A DNA stretch of 9,027 bases from an archaeon (GTDB lineage: Archaea; Micrarchaeota; Micrarchaeia; Norongarragalinales; SBBD01), in contig SBBD01000033.1 in NCBI GenBank assembly GCA_005239845.1, forward strand, positions 1 through 9,027, read 5' to 3'. Below, in pieces: positions 1 through 6,800 of this stretch. The position numbers and the translations under genes were made by a program. The notes beneath the pieces were generated by a model. The model was not told where the DNA came from. It did not search any database and saw only the letters and a program-made list of their open reading frames with translations. The number at the start of each line of letters is the position of its first letter. Within the stretch, counting starts at the first letter, position 1.

Positions 1-56
1 GAATCAGGGCACGAACACTCGGAAACCGAAGAACAATACGAACACTCCAGCTTCAT
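1..56 (-). CDS. Possible start of a Cys-rich (zinc-binding?) protein, cut off by the window edge
   Basis: The ATG at 56 opens a frame that stays open to the window edge (18 complete codons). The visible residues are MKLECSYCSSVSECSCPD, with a CxxC pair (C5, C8) and a second CxC pair (C14, C16), as in a small zinc ribbon or knuckle. There is no Shine-Dalgarno site, but an AT-rich box (77-87, AATTAAAAATT on the minus strand) is centred about 26 nt upstream of the ATG. That is the spacing expected for a leaderless archaeal transcript. Its orientation matches the genes upstream (DUF5678-like gene, pheT, pheS). The opposite strand is also open here (1-141), so the call rests on the Cys pattern and the promoter spacing only. 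Function unknown. Confidence 0.35.
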   Translation of the reverse strand, partial: MKLECSYCSSVSECSCPD

Positions 57-76
57 GAAAAAAATGGAGGCAGACC

Positions 77-87
77 AATTTTTAATT
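77..87 (-). promoter_or_regulatory. TATA-like box for the Cys-rich ORF
   Basis: The minus strand reads AATTAAAAATT, centred about 26 nt before the ATG at 56. The predicted transcription start therefore falls on or next to the start codon. A run of seven T on the minus strand (58-64) lies between the box and the ATG and could also end transcription coming from the upstream genes. Confidence 0.35.
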
Positions 88-125
88 GCGTCGGATGGCC
101 GAAACGCCATTTGGAAGAGGCAAAG

Positions 126-218
126 TCAGACGCCTAGATAGTTCCAGAGGATTGCGGCGACAGCCTTGAAATCTTTCGAGGAAAGGGCTCCGGCCTTGTA
201 GTCAAAATGCAGGGTCAT
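126..218 (-). CDS. Small ORF, 30 residues, unknown function
   Basis: ATG at 218 to TGA at 126 encodes 30 residues, beginning MTLHFDYKAGALSSKDFKAV and ending AAILWNYLGV. The start is supported by a perfect AGGTGA Shine-Dalgarno site (225-230) with a 6-nt spacer. The ORF lies only 20 nt after the stop of the DUF5678-like gene and in the same direction, so the two may form a small operon. However, a run of seven T on the transcribed strand (232-238) directly follows the upstream stop codon and could reduce read-through. The peptide has a charged or polar first half and a hydrophobic, aromatic C-terminal end (ILWNYLGV), too short for a confident membrane helix. I recognise no family. After the TGA the frame stays open to the window edge, so a truncated older gene or a misread stop cannot be excluded, though the ribosome site argues for a real microprotein. 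Confidence 0.5.
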   Translation of the reverse strand: MTLHFDYKAGALSSKDFKAVAAILWNYLGV

Positions 219-224
219 GGTCTT

Positions 225-230
225 TCACCT
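225..230 (-). promoter_or_regulatory. Shine-Dalgarno site of the 30-residue ORF
   Basis: AGGTGA on the minus strand, 6 nt before the ATG at 218, matches the complement of the archaeal 16S 3' end (ATCACCT). It is the main reason for accepting this very short ORF. Confidence 0.6.
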
Positions 231-238
231 GAAAAAAA

Positions 239-433
239 TTATAGGATGAAGACCTTGTTCGTGGTCACGGGGGCCATGAACGGAATCTTTCCAGGGAACT
301 TTTTCTTGGCCTGCGAATAAACCGAGGCGAAGCTCTTGCCGTAGGACACTACTTTCTTGTCCACGATGGCCACCCAGTTTCCGGCATACTTGACTTTGTC
401 CAGCTCGTCAAACACCGAATAATTCGAGCTCAT
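239..433 (-). CDS. DUF5678-like small protein
   Basis: This is a 64-residue soluble protein. The core at residues 18-48 (GNWVAIVDKKVVSYGKSF, then an Ala/Lys-rich helix ending in KKKFPGK) matches what I know of DUF5678: a short domain with a [G/K]xWVAIVDxxVVxxG strand-turn-strand followed by an amphipathic helix. The family's role is unknown. The protein has no signal peptide or membrane helix. The ATG at 433 is preceded by AGGTG on the minus strand with a 7-nt spacer, and a TATA-like box lies about 45 nt upstream, so it probably has its own transcript separate from pheT, whose stop is 68 nt away. The next ORF begins 20 nt after its stop. The family call rests on recall of the motif and is fairly secure; function is not inferred. 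Confidence 0.75.
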   Translation of the reverse strand: MSSNYSVFDELDKVKYAGNWVAIVDKKVVSYGKSFASVYSQAKKKFPGKIPFMAPVTTNKVFIL

Positions 434-473
434 TCCCGAACACCTCGCCTCCGTATCTTACAAGGCGTTCAGG

Positions 474-483
474 CATTTTTAAG
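474..483 (-). promoter_or_regulatory. TATA-like box for the DUF5678-like gene
   Basis: The minus strand reads GCTTAAAAAT in the pheT-DUF5678 gap. Counting about 26 nt downstream puts the transcription start near 452, giving a leader of about 20 nt that contains the ribosome site. The box is flanked by AGGC and GCCT (471-486), a short inverted repeat that could be incidental. Confidence 0.45.
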
Positions 484-501
484 CCTTACCAATAGATGCG
501 G

Positions 502-2184
502 CTAGCCCAACATTAGCTCAAATACCACAACCGGTACCTCCAAGTGCCAATGCTCCAAAATGCGCGGGTGTAATTCTCCAACCTGACCGCCAACGACACG
601 CTTATTTTCCTTCCCTTGCTCTCCACCAAATTCAATAGCGTTAGCGCCTCGTCCTTCCAAGAATTTTTTGTTTTCTGCATCGAGCTTCTCAAGCTTGAAA
701 GAACGCTTAAGTTTGGACATGGTGGTTGCCAACACAGAGGAAATTTCGGAAAAATTGGCATCCGCATTCGCGATGACGGCGCACAAGTGAAGCTCGGTTC
801 TCGCGTTGGTTTCCTCCTTATTGTCTTTCACAACGACTTCCCCGATTTCGAACAACTTCTGTGGATAGGAGGCATGCGTGTTCTTGGAAAGGACTTCAAG
901 CATACCAGGTAGCAAAAAAGAACGGAGAACGGAGTATTCCTCGCTTACAGGGTTCGTGATGCGGACAAGCTCTTTGATTGCGGAGGGGTCGTCTCCCGAC
1001 TTCTCGAATTTGGCGGGGTTCGTTGTAATGTGCGTGGCGATTTGCTGGAAACCATGCCCCAACATGAGGTCTTGCAAGCTGTCTTGGAGGCGAGTCTTTT
1101 CCAGTAGGGAGCCCTTTGTGAAAGTCTGCGGGGCGAGAGGCTGGAAGGAATTGTAACCGTAACCCATCGCCACCTCCTCCACAAGGTCAACAGGGTGAAG
1201 GAAGTCGGCACGGTAAGCAGGAATTTGGCACAGTAAAGAATCTTTTGAAGAAACAGTAGAGGAAATGCGTTGCTTGGAAAGACAAGCGGACATTTGGGTA
1301 GCGGATAAGGAAAGACCCAGGAGGCGGTTGGTGTCGGAAATGGAAAGTTTAAGTGAAATGGGTGTAGAATCAGGAGTCACTCTTTTCTTGTTGGGATAAA
1401 CGACTTCAACAGATTTTACTACAGCACCCCGATCGGCAAAATGCTGGCACAAAATGTTCAAGGAAGCGTTCATGGCCTGCAGGTCGCTACCCGTGTGGTC
1501 GATAAAGATGGTTTTCGACTTTGCAGTTACTGCGGTGGAGACGCCGTTGATGATTGGCACGAGGGAAAGAATCTCGCCTTTTGAGTCGACTAAGCAGGGG
1601 TATTTTTTGTGTTGGTTGATGAGGTGAGCATACGCGGTGCCCTTGTCGTGCTTTTCAAGAATCTGGCGCAAAGACATCTTGGAGTCGGACTTTAAGGGCT
1701 GGAAACGGGTGGAGTCAGGATCAAGGGCCTTGAAGTAATAGGGGGGCTGTAGGGGAGTCATGTCGTAAAGACCTATGCTGATTTTTTTTCGTTTGCGGCC
1801 GTGAGTCAAGTCAAGTTTCTCCTGCATCTGGAACAAGTCAGCCACATCGTCTTCAGTCAAGTGCGCGTTTTCGATGACGGCGCCGACAATGAAGGGACGA
1901 ACGGCAAGAGCGGCAGGTTCACAAATGATTTTGAGAGTGCTTTTCTGCATTTTTAGTTTCGGGAGGCCTTTTTCGATACCCAAGTGGCCTTTCAAGGCTC
2001 TTGCGACACCTTCAGCGGAAAGCAAGTCGGGGCGGTCGCCGGTGACTTCAAGCGACAAATCCTCGATGGAAACGTCGTCACAGCCGGCCTTTACCTGGAA
2101 AAGAGAATCCGAAAGCTGGGCGTCGGAGATGCGCTTGCCGACTAATTGGAGCAAATAAGACTTTTTGACGGTAACTGAAACCAT
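502..2184 (-). CDS. pheT: Phenylalanyl-tRNA synthetase beta subunit, archaeal type
   Basis: PheT pairs with PheS to form the cytoplasmic (alpha-beta)2 enzyme that charges tRNA-Phe, and its B3/B4 region edits mischarged Tyr-tRNA-Phe. The protein has 560 residues, the usual size for archaea and much shorter than the bacterial form of about 800 because it lacks the extra N- and C-terminal tRNA-binding domains. Visible parts are an N-terminal segment with EVTGDRPDLLSAEGVARAL (46-64) and the B3/B4 editing domain (about 95-250; GRKRKKISIGLYD at 129-141, PIINGV at 210-215). B5 follows at about 270-346, ending in DLVEEVAMGYGYN, and then the catalytic-like core (about 355-560), which ends in the QVGELHPRILEHW motif and PVVVFE. 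The ATG at 2184 has AGATGATT just upstream, one base off the AGGTGATT consensus. pheS ends 22 nt upstream, so the two are likely co-transcribed. No frameshift or missing block is seen. Confidence 0.96.
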   Translation of the reverse strand: MVSVTVKKSYLLQLVGKRISDAQLSDSLFQVKAGCDDVSIEDLSLEVTGDRPDLLSAEGVARALKGHLGIEKGLPKLKMQKSTLKIICEPAALAVRPFIVGAVIENAHLTEDDVADLFQMQEKLDLTHGRKRKKISIGLYDMTPLQPPYYFKALDPDSTRFQPLKSDSKMSLRQILEKHDKGTAYAHLINQHKKYPCLVDSKGEILSLVPIINGVSTAVTAKSKTIFIDHTGSDLQAMNASLNILCQHFADRGAVVKSVEVVYPNKKRVTPDSTPISLKLSISDTNRLLGLSLSATQMSACLSKQRISSTVSSKDSLLCQIPAYRADFLHPVDLVEEVAMGYGYNSFQPLAPQTFTKGSLLEKTRLQDSLQDLMLGHGFQQIATHITTNPAKFEKSGDDPSAIKELVRITNPVSEEYSVLRSFLLPGMLEVLSKNTHASYPQKLFEIGEVVVKDNKEETNARTELHLCAVIANADANFSEISSVLATTMSKLKRSFKLEKLDAENKKFLEGRGANAIEFGGEQGKENKRVVGGQVGELHPRILEHWHLEVPVVVFELMLG

Positions 2185-2206
2185 GGTAAAATCATCTTAG
2201 GTATGG

Positions 2207-3676
2207 TCAAGTGCCTCGAAGGTAGTTCAAGTCTTGGGAAAAGAGTTCTCGAATGTCGGAAACTCCAAGGCGCTTCATGGCCAGGCGGTCCAAACCAAGG
2301 CCCCAGGCTAGCACGGGAACGTCGCATTCAAGCGCGCCAAGCATTTCAGGCCGGAACATGCCCGCGCCACCCACTTCCGTCCACTTGTCCTGAATCTTCG
2401 CATGCATTTCAACGGAAGGCTCGGTGAACGGGAAGTAACTGGGAGCGAAACGAACTGCTTCCGCGCCAAAAATGTCTACTGCGAAACTCTTCAGGTAGCC
2501 CAACAATTCCCTGAAGGAAAGCTTCTCGTCAGCAACAATGCCTTCGCACTGGTTGAACTCGATGAAGTGCTTCCAGTCAATCTCATCGGGACGGAAAACC
2601 CTGCCGATGGAAAAGACGCGGAGTGGAGGCTTGAGCTTCTTAGCAAGGGCACGGGCACTGACTGTCGTTGTTTGGGAGCGGAGAACGATGCGGCGGGCAA
2701 GCGATTCGTTCCAAGTATAGCCCCAGCCCTTCGAGCCCTTGATGCCGAATTCGTGGGCTTTCTTTACCAGGGAGAGGAGTTTCTTGTTGGCGATGGTGCC
2801 TGCAGGCAAGTTGGTGTGGAACACGTCGTGAATGTCTCTTGCAGGGTGGTCTTGGGGCATGAACAATACGTCCATGTTCCAGAACTCTAATTCAACCAAA
2901 GGACCATCGGCTTCCTGGAAACCAAGAGATACGAGGGATTCCTTGATTTGGCGAATCAGTTGCAAGTAGGGTTGTTTTTTTCCGTACTGGGTAGGAACAA
3001 CGGCGGTTTCAAGGTCGTAAGGACGGAAAGAGGCTTTCTTCCACGAGCCATCCCGAAGCATTTGGGGAGTAAGCTGGGAAACCATCTTGGGCTGCGAGCT
3101 TTGCAGTGTCAAGCGGCCGTCTTGCGTAATGGAGGCGGAAACCGGGCGCGGCTCCTCTTTCTCTTCCAACAATTTGCGGTGCTTCAGGTTCTGCAATTGG
3201 TCGGAAGAAAGCATTTTCTCGTCAATACGCATCTCGGCAACCACGTCAAGAGCCTTTTCAGTAAGCGTACGGTTGTCTTGTTTGAAACGGAGAAGGGTTT
3301 TTTGCTCGGATTTCTCGAAGGCAAGCAATCCTTCCTGGACGCTCCACTTGAAAGCAACTTGCTTCTCTTGGGGAGTCAGCTGGGCGAGTTGGACGGCTTC
3401 CTCCATCTCGAGCTTGCCCTGTTTTCTCACGATGTTCGCCAGCCTCCGTTCGGGCGTGCCGTCCTTGTAGTAGGAAAGGCCTTCCGCGTTGAGCCACACT
3501 GTTTTGGAGCGCGAGGCCTGCGATTCGAGGGATACGAGGCCTTCCTGCTTGAGGGACTCGAGAATGCTCATGATGGAATGCGCGTTGGCTTTCAAGGCGA
3601 AGGCGATCTGCGGGGCGGGCACGGGCTGGTCCTTGCGGCTTAAGAATTCAAGGATGGCGTGCCCGAGCTCGTTCAT
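2207..3676 (-). CDS. pheS: Phenylalanyl-tRNA synthetase alpha subunit, archaeal type
   Basis: This is the class II catalytic subunit that activates phenylalanine and transfers it to tRNA-Phe. I start it at the ATG at 3676 (489 residues). A TTG at 3694 would add six residues, but it sits only about 18 nt from the TATA-like box (3709-3715), so upstream of the expected transcription start near 3686. The N-terminal 190 residues hold winged-helix-like segments, for example residues 1-75 with repeated helix-turn-helix character. Motif 1 lies at about 250-285 (WNMDVLFMPQDHPARDIHDV). Motif 2 lies at about 358-382 (GRVFRPDEIDWKHFIEFNQ). The Phe-binding FPFTEPSVEMH is at about 415-425, and motif 3 is at about 457-470 (LAWGLGLDRLAM). 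These are all typical of archaeal and eukaryotic PheS. It is first in a pheS-pheT operon and is divergent from the helicase-nuclease gene. Confidence 0.95.
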   Translation of the reverse strand: MNELGHAILEFLSRKDQPVPAPQIAFALKANAHSIMSILESLKQEGLVSLESQASRSKTVWLNAEGLSYYKDGTPERRLANIVRKQGKLEMEEAVQLAQLTPQEKQVAFKWSVQEGLLAFEKSEQKTLLRFKQDNRTLTEKALDVVAEMRIDEKMLSSDQLQNLKHRKLLEEKEEPRPVSASITQDGRLTLQSSQPKMVSQLTPQMLRDGSWKKASFRPYDLETAVVPTQYGKKQPYLQLIRQIKESLVSLGFQEADGPLVELEFWNMDVLFMPQDHPARDIHDVFHTNLPAGTIANKKLLSLVKKAHEFGIKGSKGWGYTWNESLARRIVLRSQTTTVSARALAKKLKPPLRVFSIGRVFRPDEIDWKHFIEFNQCEGIVADEKLSFRELLGYLKSFAVDIFGAEAVRFAPSYFPFTEPSVEMHAKIQDKWTEVGGAGMFRPEMLGALECDVPVLAWGLGLDRLAMKRLGVSDIRELFSQDLNYLRGT

Positions 3677-3708
3677 AATCGTGCTTCGTAGCAACTGAGC
3701 GCGGGCAG

Positions 3709-3715
3709 TTTAAAA
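3709..3715 (-). promoter_or_regulatory. TATA-like box of pheS-pheT
   Basis: TTTTAAA on the minus strand, preceded by the purine-rich AAAAAGGG that could serve as the TFB-recognition element. The spacing predicts a transcription start near 3686, giving a leader of only about 10 nt before the ATG at 3676. No Shine-Dalgarno site is seen before that ATG, consistent with a short-leader or leaderless mRNA. Confidence 0.5.
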
Positions 3716-3716
3716 C

Positions 3717-3739
3717 CCTTTTTCTAGGTAGGAAAAAGG
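3717..3739. repeat. Inverted repeat in the divergent promoter region
   Basis: CCTTTTTC, a 7-base loop (TAGGTAG), then GAAAAAGG: a perfect 8-bp inverted repeat immediately upstream of the pheS TATA-like box. It could be an operator or part of the TFB-recognition region. It may also be chance, since the surrounding sequence is rich in purine and pyrimidine runs. Confidence 0.4.
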
Positions 3740-3803
3740 AAAAGGGGGGAAGAGTTGGTTTGGGAAAGAAGGCTTCGTTTTGGCTTGCGAAGGGAAGCGC
3801 TCT

Positions 3804-3818
3804 TTTTTTTAATGTTAT
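3804..3818 (+). promoter_or_regulatory. TATA-like region for the helicase-nuclease gene
   Basis: A T-run followed by AATGTTAT gives an AT-rich box about 50-60 nt before the ATG at 3865. The expected start of transcription, near 3838, leaves a leader of about 27 nt that includes the GAGGAGG ribosome site (3844-3850). The rest of the 188-bp divergent spacer holds no ORF or RNA gene that I can see. Confidence 0.35.
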
Positions 3819-3843
3819 GCACCTTGCATTGCTGGGTTGAATC

Positions 3844-3850
3844 GAGGAGG
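3844..3850 (+). promoter_or_regulatory. Shine-Dalgarno site of the helicase-nuclease gene
   Basis: GAGGAGG lies 14 nt before the ATG at 3865, with a second purine block (GGAAAGGA, 3851-3858) closer to the start. No such site precedes the later in-frame ATG codons at residues 27 and 55, so the first ATG is preferred. Confidence 0.45.
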
Positions 3851-3864
3851 GGAAAGGACCACTA

Positions 3865-6800
3865 ATGGAATTGCCTGAAAAGCAAGTGCAAGTGCCCCGG
3901 GAAGAGCAAAAGCAGCAGGCGCCCCAAGAGACCATTCCCAGAATGGAAAGCAACGTTCCGGGAACGCAAGAAGGCAAGGAAACAAGCGAGCGGAAAACGG
4001 AAACGGCACTCCAACCCGTCGAGCCCATGCCCACGCTTGCAACCGTACTCTCAACCTTAAAGGACCGGTTGACGGACGTCAGCAAGAAAAACAGGAGCGT
4101 CCGGCTCTTGCGACTCAACATGAGGCTGCACTTTGATTTGCACGAGCTGCTGGAGAAGCCGGAAGAGGCAAGCCTATTGCTTGAGAAGATAAGGAAAAGG
4201 AAGAATATTCGGCTTGCTCCGGTTATCTCGTCCGTTCAAGAGGAGTTCAAGGCAGGCTATAAGTTGAATTATTTACAGAGGGAAGCGGACTTCCTGCAAA
4301 AAGAGACCGGCAACTACGATGTTTATATAGGATACCCGTTTGCCGAGGGGCGATTTCGGGACGGCACGTACTTCAAGTGCCCCCTCGTCCTGTTCCCAGT
4401 TACTCTGGAAAGAGATTATAGGAGATTGGAGTTCACGGCAAAACCCGACCCGGACAGAGTGCCCATACTCAACCGAGCGTTCCTCATTGCCTACCAGAAG
4501 TTCAACAGTGTGACGTTTGACGAGAATATAGATGAAGAGATAGGGGAGGAAGGCAACACTGTTGATAATGCGTTGGCAAAGTACAAGGAACTCGGCATCG
4601 AGTTCGAGAGCGAAGGGTTGCTCAAGCAGGAAAAAATAGCGAAGTTTGCGAGCCAAAGGGGAGACCCGCAGCCCAGGGAACTCGCGAACCGCATGCGTAT
4701 TGTGAGAAATGCCATTCTGGGGTTGTTCCCGCAGACGAGCAGTACCCTGATTTCGGATTATGATGCGTTGAGGAAGAACCCTCCGAAAGAAGGCCTGCTG
4801 GTGGAGTTTTTTGATGAAAAAGTGGAAGCAAAGGTACCGGACACGGATGGGCATGAGGAGGCCGCTATTGTGACGGAAGTGGATTCCAGCCAGGAAAAAG
4901 TGATTCTGGCGAGCAGGAAGACGCACGGACTTGCAGTCTATGGGCCGCCGGGAACCGGAAAGTCGCAAGTGATTGTGAACCTGATTGCGGACAGGGTGGC
5001 TAGAGGCGAGAAGGTATTGCTGGTGTGCGAGAAGAGGGCGGCGCTCGATGTCGTCTACAATAGGTTCCGCGGGATTGGCTTGAGCGACATGGCCGTCGTG
5101 GTGCATGACTACGAGAGGGACCGCAACGCCGTTTTCGAGAAGACTTCGAGAGTGACGAACGACTTCATTAATTTGGAGAGGATGCCGGAGGGCAAAAGAT
5201 TTGTCGAGGATGCCGTGGAACCGCTGCAGCACCTAACAAAGTATCACGAGGCACTTCACAAGCAATTGCCGTGTGGGGCGTCGCTGCATGAATTGTACGC
5301 GAACGACCCGGACAGTAGGCTGCACACGATAAGACTGAATGGACTACAGGATGCGTTTTCCTTCGAGCAAGTAAAGAGGCTGCGAAGGAAGCTGGAGAAC
5401 GCGGCTTCCATGGGGGAAGAGGCGGCGTTCGCGGGCAAAGACTTCTCGCGCTTTTCAACCGCGGACTGGAGGAAGTTGGAGGAAGCGGTCTCGCAATTGC
5501 AAGATGCGTATGGGAAATGGGAACGCGCCGTGGAAGGCTCGGGATGGAGGCGGCTCGAGTTGAACGAGAAGCAAATCTTCCCCGAGAGCATGGAACTGGA
5601 AAGGCAGTTGAGGGCCCTTGGGAAAAATTCGGTGTTGCGTTACGCGGACAGCAAGTATTGGAAGGGAAAGAACTGGCTGGAAGCGTTCGAGAACGAGAAT
5701 GGAGAAAACGACGAGAGACACCAGCGGGAAACGAGAAAGTTCCTTCAGGGAGGCACGAATTTTGAAGAGAATAAAACCATAGCGGCCGTACAGGCGCTGT
5801 TCGATTACAATAGGGCCATGGAGTTCATGCGCAAGGCCTTGAAGACTGCACGTGAATACTTGGGGGAAGAGGCGGGGTTGGGGCTCATGTCCAACTGCGC
5901 GCGAGGAAGGAAAGCGGCAGACGAGCTGGCGGACTTGCGCAAAATCGTGGACAAGAAGAGCGAAGTATTGCGGCAGCAGGGCTGGCTGGGCGAGCTGACG
6001 GCAAACGAGAGGGCGGCGTTCGAGCTCATCAAGCCGTACGCGCGCGAGGAAGGCTGGAAGAAAGCCCTGAATGTTCTGGAGCATTCCTTCTATTACGAGT
6101 GGATTTCGCGGGCGGAATCGCAGGCGCCGGAAATCGCGAGAATGGATAATGAAACGTACCAAAGGAAGAGGAGGGAAGCGGCTCATGCCATCGAGGATGA
6201 AAAGCAGGCGGCTAGGGCAAAAGTGAAGAGGGAATGGCTGCAGGGAATCGGCACTCTTTCACACTCGGAACTGAAAGTCATCAAGTTTCAGGCGGAAAAG
6301 CCGACGCATAGGTGGCCGTTGAGGAGGTTTGCCTCCACGTTCGTGAACAAGGGGCTGCTGAAAGTATTCCCCGTGTGGCTCGCATCGCCCGAGACAGTTT
6401 CCGCGCTCTTTCCTTTGAAGGAAGGCCTGTTCGATTTAGTGGTATTTGATGAAGCGTCGCAATGCCCCTTGGAGCACGCCATGCCTGCGCTCTACAGGGC
6501 GAAGTCGGTAGTAGTTACGGGGGACGAAAAGCAATTGCCTCCATTTGATTTGTTTGAAGCGTACTTGGACGAGGGAGGCGAAGAGGAATTCGAGAGGCCG
6601 GAAGTGGTGGCGGATGCGAAAGAGACGGAAAGCTTTCTGCAATTGGCGCGCAAAAGATATCCCGAACTGCTGCTCAAGTGGCATTACCGTTCCAAGCACG
6701 CCGAACTCATTGCGTTCTCGAACCACGCGTTTTATGGCGGAAGGATGGCGTTTGTTCCGAGTGCAGACGAGAGAGAGGCGAAGCCGATAGAGTGGGTTGC

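Noticed and set aside
1..141. Plus-strand open frame ending in TAG at 139-141 (46 residues, including MEADQFLIASDGRNAIWKR) as the C-terminus of an upstream gene
   Set aside because: Cannot be excluded, but it would overlap the end of the 30-codon ORF head-on, shows no recognisable motif, and a second plus frame is also open over the same stretch. The minus-strand Cys pattern and promoter spacing look better.
2948..3643. Plus-strand ORF of 231 codons opposite pheS
   Set aside because: Leu/Gly/Phe-rich shadow of the pheS reading frame, with no domain or promoter.
4273..5232. Long antisense ORF (319 codons) within the helicase gene
   Set aside because: It lies wholly opposite a gene with intact helicase motifs, and its translation (Arg/His/Leu-rich) has no recognisable domain. 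Long antisense frames are common opposite purine-rich, GC-moderate genes.
5455..6186. Second long antisense ORF (243 codons) within the helicase gene
   Set aside because: Same reasoning: it is opposite the charged insert region, has no domain and no ribosome site that I could see.
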